NCBI GenBank assembly: GCA_030605835.1
Contig: JAUWHO010000025.1
Location: 29,849-93,848 of the forward strand
Length of the DNA stretch: 64,000 nt
From: Candidatus Zixiibacteriota bacterium
GTDB taxonomy: Bacteria > Zixibacteria > MSB-5A5 > DG-27
Direction of reading: 5' to 3'
Shown here piece after piece: positions 36,115 through 44,464 of the stretch (its first letter is position 1; every line of letters begins with the position of its first letter). The notes under the pieces are model-generated. The model made no database searches, was not told the DNA's origin, and worked only from the letters and a program-made list of their open reading frames with translations. The translations under genes were made by a program, and so were the position numbers.

Positions 36115-37266
36115 TCAGGACCAGACTCCGGGAATCATCTTCCCGCAATGTTTACACTTCCCCGAGACAACATCGTTTGAGAGAATCGAAAAACCGGTTC
36201 TTTTGATTAGGACTTTCCCGCACTTGGGACAATAGGTGTTCTCCCCTTCGTGGCCGGGGACGTTTCCGATATAGACGAAGTTGAGGCCCTTCTTCAGAGC
36301 GGTGCGGCGCGCCATCTCAAGCGTCTTGACCGGGGTAGAAGGCAGATTCTTCAGAAGATACATCGGATGAAAGCGGGTGAAGTGAACCGGGACATCAGGA
36401 CCGAGATTATCGAGAATCCAGGCGCACATATCATCGATCTCTCTTCTGTCGTCATTTAAGGTTGGCACCACCAGATAGACGATCTCGGTCCAGATCCCCT
36501 CCCTCTTGAGGGTGACCAGGCAGTCCAGTATCGGCTTCAGCTCCCCGTGGCAGACCTCCTTGTAGTATTTCTCGGTGAAGGCTTTGAGGTCGATCTTCAC
36601 TGCATCAAGATGCTTCAGCAAATCCACGAGCGGTTTCTCCTTGATGTAACCACCGCTTATCATCACGCTGCGGATTCCTTTAGTATGTCCCAGTTTGGCG
36701 GTGTCATACATGTATTCGTAGAAGATGATCGGCTCGGAATAAGTATAGGCGATGGTCGGGGCCTTATAGCGGACCGCCAAATCGACCAGCTCCTCCGGGG
36801 GGAGAAAGTAGTTCCGGGTCTGCTCCGGACGCACCTGGGATATATCCCAGTTCTGACAAAACTTACAGTTAACATTGCAACCGGCGGTCGCCATCGAAAA
36901 GGCAGTGGTTCCAGGGAGGAAATGAAAGAGCGGTTTCTTCTCTATGGGATCGACGTTGAGACTGCAGGGGCGGGAGTACACCAGAGTGAAATACTTACCC
37001 TCCCGGTTCTCTCTAACTCCACAGTAGCCTCTTTCCCGATCGGCAACTTTGCAGCTTCGAGGACAGAGCTCACACTCGACGACCCAGTCCTTAAGTTTCT
37101 TGTAGTAACGCGCCTCCTCAGTCGACAAGTCACTCGCCAATTCCAGGGCATAGGCTCGAGGACAGAAATTGAGGATCTTGCCTCCAAACGGGAAAGAGCT
37201 CAGGGCCAATGAGGAGGCTCCCAGGGCACCATATCTCAAGAATTCTCGGCGATCGATTCTACTCAT
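36115..37266 (-). CDS. AmrS-like radical SAM protein with a Tat-type signal
   Basis: A 383-residue protein of the AmmeMemoRadiSam/PflA-like radical SAM branch. The SAM-cluster Cys are 130, 134 and 137 (A-G-C-N-V-N-C-K-F-C-Q-N-W). An N-terminal Cys group (C65, C68, C72, C82) comes first, and a C-terminal zinc ribbon has C346, C349, C371 and C374. The first 25 residues read D-R-R-E-F-L-R-Y-G-A-L-G-A-S-S-L-A-L-S, a twin-arginine signal pattern, which is odd because radical SAM chemistry needs cytoplasmic reductant. Co-operon with DUF362 (1-bp gap) and the membrane spermidine-synthase-like gene. Reaction unknown. Confidence 0.88.
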   Translation of the reverse strand: MSRIDRREFLRYGALGASSLALSSFPFGGKILNFCPRAYALELASDLSTEEARYYKKLKDWVVECELCPRSCKVADRERGYCGVRENREGKYFTLVYSRPCSLNVDPIEKKPLFHFLPGTTAFSMATAGCNVNCKFCQNWDISQVRPEQTRNYFLPPEELVDLAVRYKAPTIAYTYSEPIIFYEYMYDTAKLGHTKGIRSVMISGGYIKEKPLVDLLKHLDAVKIDLKAFTEKYYKEVCHGELKPILDCLVTLKREGIWTEIVYLVVPTLNDDRREIDDMCAWILDNLGPDVPVHFTRFHPMYLLKNLPSTPVKTLEMARRTALKKGLNFVYIGNVPGHEGENTYCPKCGKVLIKRTGFSILSNDVVSGKCKHCGKMIPGVWS

Positions 37267-37267
37267 G

Positions 37268-38170
37268 CTAAGACAGACCTACCTCAACGAAGTCTATGTC
37301 CTCAATCGAACAACTACCCAGTTTGTGCTCCTCATCACCGGCAGTGAAAATATACTTCGGTTCTCGTCCCTCTTCCTTGAGGGTCTTAAGGCCATGTTTT
37401 TCCCTCAGCTCCTCCAATATGTTATACGCAATTCGGTCTAAAGCGACGGGGTCTTTGGAGAGTAAAATCCCGCCAAACTTCTCGCACCATTGAGGCTTGT
37501 ATCCTGGCCCACCGTGGTATTGAACCCTGGTGCAATCGCAAATGGTCAACCTGTTCTTGTTCTTGATGTCGGGAAGGGCATTCACATCGGCAACATAGGG
37601 ATCACAGTTGTTATCGTGGAACTTGTTGGGATTGTGAATAGCCCCGTAATAATTCTTCATGCCGCCGGAGAGGCCCGCCAGATTATGGTCTTTAAGGATG
37701 GGCATGTTGATAGCGAAATCCGCAATACCGGTCATGATCCTGCTTAGAAGACTTCCCACTTTCCCGGAGACGAACAGAGAACGGGAATAGCCCACTCCCC
37801 TGCTGTCGGTTGCGAGGACCCGGAAATCACCTTCCTTTGTGTTCAGGCTATATCCGGCAGAAGCCAGTTCCCTGCCGGTACGCTCCCAGATTATGACATC
37901 GCTCTTTTTGACGCCGAGGGAGTGGAGCCCTTCTGCCAGGGAGAAGGTGAGCTCCGGCGCGGTGGAGAGCATCCTGCCTGCCAGACAGTTCAACTTCAGG
38001 GCAACACTGCCAGAGGCATCAAAGAGCTTGCGCAGGCTGTCCCTCGAGTCCCCATCCCCCGTCAAGGCTTTCAAGCCGGCGTCTAACGCTTCGGTGACCT
38101 TTGGTCTTTTCAACCTTCCCCGATTATCGAAGATATCCTTATGTCTGACCAGGACAACTCTCGATCTCAC
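37268..38170 (-). CDS. DUF362 protein
   Basis: A 300-residue DUF362-family protein: V-V-L-V-R-H near the start, V-A-L-K-L-N-C-L-A-G near 55, I-N-M-P-I-L-K-D-H-N-L-A-G-L-S-G-G-M-K-N-Y-Y-G near 155-177 (the family hallmark) and D-P-V-A-L-D-R-I-A near 245. DUF362 domains often occur with Fe-S proteins; their activity is not established. No ferredoxin domain is fused here, although Cys is present in T-I-C-D-C-T. The start is a GTG with GAGGGAAA upstream. First gene of the operon with the Tat-signal radical SAM protein. Confidence 0.85.
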   Translation of the reverse strand: MRSRVVLVRHKDIFDNRGRLKRPKVTEALDAGLKALTGDGDSRDSLRKLFDASGSVALKLNCLAGRMLSTAPELTFSLAEGLHSLGVKKSDVIIWERTGRELASAGYSLNTKEGDFRVLATDSRGVGYSRSLFVSGKVGSLLSRIMTGIADFAINMPILKDHNLAGLSGGMKNYYGAIHNPNKFHDNNCDPYVADVNALPDIKNKNRLTICDCTRVQYHGGPGYKPQWCEKFGGILLSKDPVALDRIAYNILEELREKHGLKTLKEEGREPKYIFTAGDEEHKLGSCSIEDIDFVEVGLS

Positions 38171-38446
38171 CGCTCTTTTCCCTCGCCGCTAGGAGAAACT
38201 AGGCCAAATGCCATCATAAGCAGCTTTAAGGAAACTGTCAAGGGCTGTGCGGGAAAAATGACTTCCAGACGGGGTCGAGGCCCAGCAGTAAAAGGGACAG
38301 AGTCATCGCAGAAGCGAAATATCTTGTCTGGTTGCAGCAAGCGCCAGGGATCGTCCGACACCGCCGGGGTTGGTAGGAAAATGAATCTTGCAGCAGCCAA
38401 CCGTGAAGTGCGAACCATGAACTGTGAATCATAATACCAATTAGTG
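38171..38446. other. Divergent gap between DUF362 and the stress genes
   Basis: With the promoter at 38447-38475 this makes about 340 bp between genes. A minus-strand frame (38167-38418) stops on the DUF362 GTG, but it has no recognisable features and is not annotated. Confidence 0.45.
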
Positions 38447-38475
38447 TTGCGCGCCTATCCCCAGCAGTGTATATT
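38447..38475 (+). promoter_or_regulatory. Promoter for the small protein-hsp20-lon genes
   Basis: TTGCGC (38447-38452), 17-bp spacer, TATATT (38470-38475), 35 bp before the first ATG. No CIRCE inverted repeat was seen, so HrcA control is not indicated. Confidence 0.5.
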
Positions 38476-38509
38476 TTTTGAGGAAGGAAAAACTAGCGGG
38501 AACTGAAAA

Positions 38510-38809
38510 ATGGCGGAAAAGAGAACCATTGAGTTCAAGGATTTCAAGCTCACGGTCGAAAGAATAGGCGAGGGAAGGTATTCTGTCCTCTTCCGGGGAG
38601 CGTTATCGTACGATTACGACGGCGCTCCGGTTCTCGAAGGGGAAAGGAAGACCATCGAGGCGGATTTCAAATTCATCTTCTGCCCCCGGAGCTCCTTGAA
38701 GGAGAAAAACAATCTCTTCGAGCTGGCCTTCCCCACCAGTGAGAAGGAGGAGAAATTCCTAAGCTGGCTGGAGAATGTGAAGAAACAATGCGGAGGAATC
38801 GAAAATTAA
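38510..38809 (+). CDS. Small acidic/basic mixed protein, unknown
   Basis: A 99-residue cytosolic protein I do not recognise. It opens with alternating strand-like sequence (T-I-E-F-K-D-F-K-L-T-V-E-R-I), has a central R-S-S-L-K-E-K-N-N-L-F-E-L-A-F and ends with an amphipathic helix (K-E-E-K-F-L-S-W-L-E-N-V-K). There is no signal peptide or membrane span. It is the first of three plus-strand genes, 43 bp ahead of hsp20, and the gaps are even (43 and 44 bp), so it may be part of a stress operon. Confidence 0.7.
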   Translation: MAEKRTIEFKDFKLTVERIGEGRYSVLFRGALSYDYDGAPVLEGERKTIEADFKFIFCPRSSLKEKNNLFELAFPTSEKEEKFLSWLENVKKQCGGIEN

Positions 38810-38852
38810 GAGAATGAACAGTCCCTGATTCCGGAGTAGCGTGGAGGCGAAA

Positions 38853-39299
38853 ATGGCGGATGTAGGAAAGCATTTCCTTAAGGATGTGAGAACGATGCAG
38901 GAGGAGATGGACCTTCTGTTCGACCATTTCTATCGGATGAAACAGTTTCCGATTCTGGCTTCCCGGAGGCTGTGGCGTCCCCCGACTGATGTTTTGGAGA
39001 CCGAAAACGAGGTCGTTATCACAATGGAGGTGGCGGGCATGAGCCAGGAAGACTTCAGCATCGCCCTGAATGAGAGCCTCCTGACCATCAGCGGCAACCG
39101 CAAGTTTCACCCGGGAAACGACAAGGCTTTTTTTCGCAATATGGAGATAAACTCCGGCGAGTTTGAGCGCAACTTCCAGCTACCGGAGTCGATCGACCCC
39201 GAGGGAGTGTCCGCCACTTATCGCCAGGGGTTCTTGGTCATAAGAATCGGCAAGAGAGTCGATAAGAAATCGAAGCCGAAGGAGATAAAGGTCGAGTGA
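38853..39299 (+). CDS. Small heat-shock protein, Hsp20/alpha-crystallin
   Basis: A 148-residue sHSP. The alpha-crystallin domain (about 40-140) starts P-P-T-D-V-L-E-T-E-N-E-V-V-I, has G-M-S-Q-E-D-F-S-I in the middle and ends with the A-x-Y-x-x-G-F-L-V-I-R-I strand (A-T-Y-R-Q-G-F-L-V-I-R-I). It prevents aggregation of unfolded protein without ATP. The ATG at 38853 is chosen because GGAGG lies at 38843-38847; the frame extends to a GTG at 38841. Next gene: lon, 44 bp. Confidence 0.93.
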   Translation: MADVGKHFLKDVRTMQEEMDLLFDHFYRMKQFPILASRRLWRPPTDVLETENEVVITMEVAGMSQEDFSIALNESLLTISGNRKFHPGNDKAFFRNMEINSGEFERNFQLPESIDPEGVSATYRQGFLVIRIGKRVDKKSKPKEIKVE

Positions 39300-39343
39300 A
39301 TTGCGCTCGCCGCTTTTTGAACCCTGTTCCTTGAGACCTGAAA

Positions 39344-41770
39344 ATGGATTATGACCCCTTGACCAAATCGAGAGGAGCTGCCACCAGTTTGGAAGCTGAG
39401 AGCCTGACGGAAGAGACCCCGCGGTTTGCAAAGGAGTTGGCCATACTCCCCACCAAGGGGACCGTGGTTTTCCCCTATCTGATAATGCCTCTGATGATCT
39501 CCGACCCCCGCTATGCGCGGCTCATAGACGAGGCCCTGATGCAAAGCAAGCCGATCGGGCTTTTCGCCCAGAAAAACCAGGAGGTCGAGACACCCACCTC
39601 AGAGGACATCTATCAACTTGGGACCGCCGGCACCATAATGAAGATGCTGCGATTTCCGGACGGCTCGGTGCGCTTCTTAGTCCAGGGGCTCTCCCGGGTG
39701 CGCATAAAGAGGATCTTGAGCACCGACCCATATATGACCGCCGAAGTCGACATCGTCGAGCCCGGGAGTGAAAAGAGCGTCGAGCTGGAGGCTTTAGTGA
39801 GGTCGGTTCTGGATTCGCTGAAAAAGATCATTCAGCTAGCTCCATATCTCCCGGAGGATCTGCAGGTCTCAGCTTTGAACACCGACGATCCTTCCAAGCT
39901 TGCAGACCTCATCGCCTCCAACCTGAGCATCTCCCTTGCCCAGAAACAGGAAATCCTCGAAACCGTGGAGGTCAAAGAGAGGCTCCGCAAGTTGATTCAG
40001 TTCATCGGCAAGGAGATTGAGGTCCTGGAGATATCTAAAAAGATTCAGTCACAGGCGGCCTCGGAGATGGGCAAATCCCAGAGAGAGTACATCCTTCGGG
40101 AGCAGCTCAAAGCCATCCAGCGGGAGCTTGGTGAGGGGGATGACCGCACCATGGAGCTGGATGAGTTCAGAAAGAAAATCGAAGCCGCGGGGATGCCCGA
40201 AGAGGCCTTGGAGGCCGCCGGAAAGGAACTGGATAGGCTCTCGAAGATGAATCCCTCGGCAGCGGAATATATCGTCTCTCGGACCTACCTGGACTGGCTG
40301 GTGAGCCTTCCCTGGAGCAAATCCTCCGAGGACAAATTGGACATAAAGGAAGCCCAGAGGATACTGGATGAGGACCATTACAATTTGGAGCGAGTCAAAG
40401 AGAGGGTTTTGGAATTCCTGGCGGTGAGGAAGCTGAAATCGGATCTGAAAAGCCCCATCCTCTGTTTCGTCGGACCTCCAGGAGTGGGGAAAACCTCTTT
40501 GGGGCGTTCCATCGCCCGAGCCATGGGGAGACAGTTTCACCGCATCTCTCTGGGGGGGGTGAGAGACGAAGCCGAAATCAGAGGTCACCGCCGCACCTAC
40601 ATCGGTTCCCTTCCGGGCAGAATAATACAAGGTTTAAGGAGAGTGGGAACCAACAATCCCGTCTTCATGCTGGACGAGATGGACAAGATCGGGGCCGATT
40701 TTCGAGGAGACCCTTCCTCGGCACTTTTAGAGGTCTTGGATCCGGAACAGAATCACACCTTCTCCGACCATTACTTGGATCTCGACTTCGACCTTTCGAA
40801 AGTGCTATTCGTCGGCACCGCCAATATTCTGGAGACCATCCCCCCGGTCCTGCGAGACAGAATGGAGATGATCGAGCTTCCGGGATACACCGATATGGAA
40901 AAGTCAGCCATTGCCAAAAAATTCCTCGTCCCCAGGGAGTTGGAAAACCACGGTCTGAAAAACTCCCAGCTCAGCTTCAGTGCAGCCTCTGTCAGAAAGA
41001 TCATCCACGATTATACCAGGGAGTCTGGGCTGCGGAATCTGGACCGGGAGATCGCTACCATCTGCCGTAAGGTGGCCAAGAAGGTGGCCATGGAGGAGAA
41101 GGGAAAAGTCACCATCACTCCTGCGAATTTGTCGAAATACCTGGGGCCGGAGAAGTTCATTCAGGAGGTCGCCAGCAAAACACCACTGGTGGGAGTTGTT
41201 CCGGGTCTGGCCTGGACTTCCGTCGGTGGCGAGATTCTCTTCGTCGAGGCCACCAAGATGCCGGGCAAAAAGACTCTGACCCTGACCGGACACATGGGTG
41301 AGGTGATGAAGGAATCAGTCCAGGCGGCCATGAGTTACATCCGGTCCACGGCCCCGAGATGGGGAATCTCGGACGATGCCTTTGAGCACTACGACATCCA
41401 CGTTCACGTTCCCGCGGGAGCAACGCCCAAGGATGGTCCCTCCGCGGGCATCACTATGGCCACTGCCATCACCTCCATTCTCACCGAGCGACCGGTAAGA
41501 AGAGCCTTGGCGATGACGGGAGAAATTACTCTCAGAGGTGAAGTTCTGCCGATCGGCGGAATAAAGGAGAAGGCCTTAGCCGCTTATCGCGCCGGCATCA
41601 AGACGGTGTTGATTCCCAAGCACAATGTTAAGGATTTGGAGGAGGTTCCAGAGGAGATAAAGAAGAAGGTAAAATTCGTCTCCGTGGAGACCATGGAGGA
41701 GGTGTTAAGGCTCGGCTTGGATAAGACCAAGACCAAAAAGACCAGGAAACCTGCCACTCGAAAAGCCTGA
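39344..41770 (+). CDS. lon: ATP-dependent Lon protease
   Basis: An 808-residue LonA. The N-terminal substrate domain covers about 30-220 ([13 protein letters not shown]). The AAA+ domain has Walker A G-P-P-G-V-G-K-T at 377-384. The C-terminal peptidase carries the Ser-Lys dyad at S700 (D-G-P-S-A-G) and K743 (I-K-E-K-A-L-A-A). A Lys/Thr-rich tail ends the protein. It degrades misfolded and regulatory proteins. Its position after hsp20 fits a protein-quality-control unit. Confidence 0.97.
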   Translation: MDYDPLTKSRGAATSLEAESLTEETPRFAKELAILPTKGTVVFPYLIMPLMISDPRYARLIDEALMQSKPIGLFAQKNQEVETPTSEDIYQLGTAGTIMKMLRFPDGSVRFLVQGLSRVRIKRILSTDPYMTAEVDIVEPGSEKSVELEALVRSVLDSLKKIIQLAPYLPEDLQVSALNTDDPSKLADLIASNLSISLAQKQEILETVEVKERLRKLIQFIGKEIEVLEISKKIQSQAASEMGKSQREYILREQLKAIQRELGEGDDRTMELDEFRKKIEAAGMPEEALEAAGKELDRLSKMNPSAAEYIVSRTYLDWLVSLPWSKSSEDKLDIKEAQRILDEDHYNLERVKERVLEFLAVRKLKSDLKSPILCFVGPPGVGKTSLGRSIARAMGRQFHRISLGGVRDEAEIRGHRRTYIGSLPGRIIQGLRRVGTNNPVFMLDEMDKIGADFRGDPSSALLEVLDPEQNHTFSDHYLDLDFDLSKVLFVGTANILETIPPVLRDRMEMIELPGYTDMEKSAIAKKFLVPRELENHGLKNSQLSFSAASVRKIIHDYTRESGLRNLDREIATICRKVAKKVAMEEKGKVTITPANLSKYLGPEKFIQEVASKTPLVGVVPGLAWTSVGGEILFVEATKMPGKKTLTLTGHMGEVMKESVQAAMSYIRSTAPRWGISDDAFEHYDIHVHVPAGATPKDGPSAGITMATAITSILTERPVRRALAMTGEITLRGEVLPIGGIKEKALAAYRAGIKTVLIPKHNVKDLEEVPEEIKKKVKFVSVETMEEVLRLGLDKTKTKKTRKPATRKA

Positions 41771-42006
41771 TACCCGTCTGTTGAAACAAGAAAAACCCCT
41801 CCAGGATTGCAGTCAAGGAGCTTGAACCCAGACGACGAGAAAGAAGTCCTATGACCCTTTGAGGACCTTCCCCTGCCTGTCAATTGGCACCAGTGAAGCG
41901 AAAAGAGCAGACCACTCACGATCTGATGCTTCAAACCCATTCTCCTCCACAGATTGCTCATTGTTGCTCACACTTCAAAAACTCCTCACGAAATTCCGCA
42001 AGATGA

Positions 42007-42035
42007 TTGACACCTTGGGCTAACAACTCTATTTT
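42007..42035 (+). promoter_or_regulatory. Promoter for gcvT-pncA
   Basis: TTGACA (42007-42012), 17-bp spacer, TATTTT (42030-42035), 23 bp before the gcvT ATG. The same TATTTT -10 variant is seen ahead of the thioredoxin operon at 56933. No glycine riboswitch is visible in the 287-bp gap. Confidence 0.6.
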
Positions 42036-42057
42036 GGCAAACTAAACTGGAGCGGAA

Positions 42058-43167
42058 ATGTCCATCGAAGCCGGTTTGAGGAAAACTCCTTTCTACGATA
42101 TCCATATCAAGCTCGGCGCCAAAATGGTTCCCTTTGCGGGATTCATTATGCCGTTGCAGTATAGAAGCATCATCGAGGAGCACCGCCGAGTGAGAACTAG
42201 CGTGGGAATCTTCGATTTGACTCACATGGGGGAATTCGAGATCTCGGGACCTGAAAGTCTCGATTTCGTTCAGAAGATGACCACCAACGATGTTAAGCGT
42301 CTGGAGGTCATGCAGATTCAATACACAACCATGTGTTACGAGGATGGCGGCATCGTCGATGATTTTTTAGTCTATCGACTTCAGGATAAATACGTGCTGG
42401 TAGTCAACGCCGCCAATATTGAAAAGGATTTCTCCCATCTTCAAGATCACCTGCCCCGCCGAGGAGTTGAGTTGAAAGACTCTTCTTATGAGACTGCCCT
42501 TCTTGCGATTCAAGGTCCTCGGGCGGAAGAGGTTTTCGCCAGGATGACGGAATACGATTTGAGCACGCTCCCGTTCTACTGGTCGGCGTATGCAGAGCTG
42601 TGTGGGGAGAGAATACTCTTTTCGAGGACTGGATACACCGGGGAGGATGGGTTCGAGCTCTATCTCCCCAACGGCTTGGCCCCGAAATTCTGGGAAAAGG
42701 CGATGGAAGCCGGCAGGGAGTTCGGGGTCGAGCCGATCGGCCTGGGAGCCAGAGACTCCCTGAGGTTGGAGATGAAATATGCGCTTTACGGAAACGACAT
42801 CGACAGAACCACCACCCCCCTGGAAGCCGGGCTGGGCTGGATTGTCAAATTAGACACTGCCGATTTCTTCGGTAAAGAAGCACTCCTGAAGCAAAAACGG
42901 GAGGGAATTAGCAGAAAGCTGGTTGCTTTCCAGCTGAAAGAGAGAGGCATCCCCAGACAGCACTGCAGGATTCTTAGAGACGGCAAGCAAATCGGCGAGG
43001 TCACCAGCGGGATGTTTTCACCCTCCCTCGAAATCGGGATCGGCCTGGGGTATGTACCAGCTGAGTTCTCCAAAATTGGAGAGAGCCTGGAGATTGACAT
43101 CCGCGGCAAGAAAGTCCCGGCAGAAATAGTCAAGCCACCATTCTGGAAGAAAGGATCTCACAAGTAG
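42058..43167 (+). CDS. gcvT: Aminomethyltransferase, glycine cleavage T protein
   Basis: A 369-residue GcvT, which moves the methylene group from the H-protein-bound intermediate to tetrahydrofolate. The family opening K-T-P-F-Y-D-I-H, M-V-P-F-A-G-F-I-M-P-L-Q-Y, G-I-F-D-L-T-H-M-G-E (conserved Asp and His) and N-D-V-K are all present. So are G-Y-T-G-E-D-G-F-E near 200 and G-L-G-A-R-D-S-L-R-L-E near 232. gcvH and gcvP are not in the window. pncA starts 13 bp later. Confidence 0.95.
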   Translation: MSIEAGLRKTPFYDIHIKLGAKMVPFAGFIMPLQYRSIIEEHRRVRTSVGIFDLTHMGEFEISGPESLDFVQKMTTNDVKRLEVMQIQYTTMCYEDGGIVDDFLVYRLQDKYVLVVNAANIEKDFSHLQDHLPRRGVELKDSSYETALLAIQGPRAEEVFARMTEYDLSTLPFYWSAYAELCGERILFSRTGYTGEDGFELYLPNGLAPKFWEKAMEAGREFGVEPIGLGARDSLRLEMKYALYGNDIDRTTTPLEAGLGWIVKLDTADFFGKEALLKQKREGISRKLVAFQLKERGIPRQHCRILRDGKQIGEVTSGMFSPSLEIGIGLGYVPAEFSKIGESLEIDIRGKKVPAEIVKPPFWKKGSHK

Positions 43168-43180
43168 GAACTCACGCCTC

Positions 43181-43744
43181 GTGAAAATAGTCAAGCAAAA
43201 TGACGCCCTCATAATCGTCGACGTGCAGAATGATTTCTGTCCTGGAGGGGCGCTCCCGGTGAAGGAAGGGGACAAGGTCATCCCTCCTCTGAATCACACA
43301 AAGAGGTTCTTCGAACATATTTTTGCCACTCGTGATTGGCATCCAGAAAATCATTGCTCTTTCGAGAAAAACGGCGGCGGCTGGCCGGTGCACTGCGTCG
43401 CCGGCTCCCAGGGCGCCGATTTCCATCCTGACTTGGATATTGAGCAGGTCAAGATCATCCAGAAAGCGACTCTTTCAGACCGGGATGCCTATTCCGGTTT
43501 CGACGGCACCGACTTGGCCACCCAGTTGAGCAACAAGAATATCAAAAGAGTCTTTGTCGGTGGGCTGGCGACAGATTATTGTGTCAAAGCTACAGTTCTG
43601 GATGCCCTGAAAAGCGGCTTTGAGGCTTGGGTTCTGGAGGATGCAATCCGCGGAGTCGACCTTGAACCCGGCGACAGCGCAAAAGCTATAACGGAAATGA
43701 AGGAGAAGGGGGCAAGATTTCTCAATTCATCTGACCTAGAGTAA
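43181..43744 (+). CDS. pncA: Nicotinamidase
   Basis: A 187-residue isochorismatase-fold nicotinamidase that converts nicotinamide to nicotinate for NAD salvage. The catalytic triad is visible: D14 (V-D-V-Q-N-D-F-C), K95 (Q-K-A-T) and C134 (A-T-D-Y-C-V-K-A-T). The metal-binding D-W-H-P-E-N-H at 52-58 is intact. The start is a GTG 13 bp after gcvT, with only a weak upstream purine stretch. It feeds nicotinate toward NadD (19.9 kb) once phosphoribosylated by PncB, which is not here. Confidence 0.94.
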   Translation: MKIVKQNDALIIVDVQNDFCPGGALPVKEGDKVIPPLNHTKRFFEHIFATRDWHPENHCSFEKNGGGWPVHCVAGSQGADFHPDLDIEQVKIIQKATLSDRDAYSGFDGTDLATQLSNKNIKRVFVGGLATDYCVKATVLDALKSGFEAWVLEDAIRGVDLEPGDSAKAITEMKEKGARFLNSSDLE

Positions 43745-43760
43745 GTCTTCGATTATTTGG

Positions 43761-43806
43761 CGTCAGGACTCGTCCGCCGTTGGCTGACTTCGGTCCTGAC
43801 GGAACT
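43761..43806 (+). repeat. Dispersed 46-bp inverted-repeat element, copy 2
   Basis: CGTCAGGAC (43761-43769) and GTCCTGACG (43793-43801) form a 9-bp stem. The element matches the reverse complement of 3991-4036. It sits right after pncA; copy 1 also lies just after a short plus-strand gene. Confidence 0.75.
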
Positions 43807-43838
43807 ATTTATAGTTGTTGTTGAAAAAAAGTGTGATC

Positions 43839-44021
43839 ATGCCTCAACATAAACGAAAATTAAAGAAATCTGAGAAACAGATAAGCAAACTGGGAGATCA
43901 AAGTGATATTGAGAAAACCGTGTCATCAGTGAGACAAGTCGTGAACATCAGAAAAAGAATGGATAGAATTTTTGTCCCTCCTCAGACGAAAATCGAGATT
44001 CCAAAATTTCCAAATATTTGA
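43839..44021 (+). CDS. Small basic protein, unknown
   Basis: A possible 60-residue, Lys/Arg/Gln-rich peptide beginning M-P-Q-H-K-R-K-L-K-K-S-E-K. It has a helical middle and a Pro/Ile-rich end (P-P-Q-T-K-I-E-I-P-K-F-P-N-I). There is no clear ribosome site and no family known to me. It could be a real small gene or a chance frame; composition is more protein-like than random. Confidence 0.35.
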   Translation: MPQHKRKLKKSEKQISKLGDQSDIEKTVSSVRQVVNIRKRMDRIFVPPQTKIEIPKFPNI

Positions 44022-44071
44022 TGGGCTGTGTTTTCAAGCACAGCAAAAAGATAAATTTCTGTTTCCTTAAT

Positions 44072-44097
44072 GAAAACGCCGGACGATAGCATCCGGC
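44072..44097 (-). terminator. Terminator of the EF-G-like/gatC operon
   Basis: On the minus strand GCCGGA, 8-nt loop, TCCGGC, then GTTTTC. It lies 32 nt after the gatC stop. Confidence 0.65.
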
Positions 44098-44128
44098 ATT
44101 TGTCCCTTATTCTTATCAACGAGAGAAT

Positions 44129-44464
44129 CTAACCGATAACCTCTGGCACTCGCAAATAGCTCTCCTTCTTGTCGGGGGCGTTCATCAGAGCCTCCTCCTG
44201 ACTCAAGGATGACCTTACCTTCTCGTCTCTGAAAGGCGTTGCATGATGTATTGGATGAGAAGTCTCCAGGACTCCCTCTACATCCACCTCCCCCAACTGC
44301 TCGACATGCTCGAGAATCTGATTTAGGCCCCGGAGGAGCTTCTCCGTTTCCATCTCGCTGACCTGCAATCGCGCAAGCTGGGCTATATCTTTTGCGTCTT
44401 GGGTATAAGTGCTACAAATGGCCCTATTTACTGGTAGCTTCCTTGGCGGCTTTGGCTTCGGCAA
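44129..44464 (-). CDS. gatC: Aspartyl/glutamyl-tRNA amidotransferase subunit C
   Basis: GatC is the small subunit that holds GatA and GatB together for making Gln-tRNA or Asn-tRNA. The family body starts D-A-K-D-I-A-Q-L-A-R-L-Q-V-S-E near residue 23 of this frame. The N-Q-I-L-E-H-V-E-Q-L segment, the H-P-I-H-H-A-T-P-F-R-D-E and the final Y-L-R-V-P-E-V-I-G are all typical. The start is unsettled: the nearest in-frame conventional start is a TTG at 44464, overlapping the EF-G-like gene by 41 bp, and the only candidate between the genes is ATT at 44417-44419. gatA and gatB are elsewhere. Confidence 0.85.
   Translation of the reverse strand: MPKPKPPRKLPVNRAICSTYTQDAKDIAQLARLQVSEMETEKLLRGLNQILEHVEQLGEVDVEGVLETSHPIHHATPFRDEKVRSSLSQEEALMNAPDKKESYLRVPEVIG

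Noticed and set aside
38167..38418. An 83-codon minus-strand frame ending on the DUF362 start codon
   Set aside because: No family features, odd composition and no ribosome site; probably chance.
41771..42057. Glycine riboswitch ahead of gcvT
   Set aside because: The conserved aptamer cores were not found; only a standard promoter is visible.
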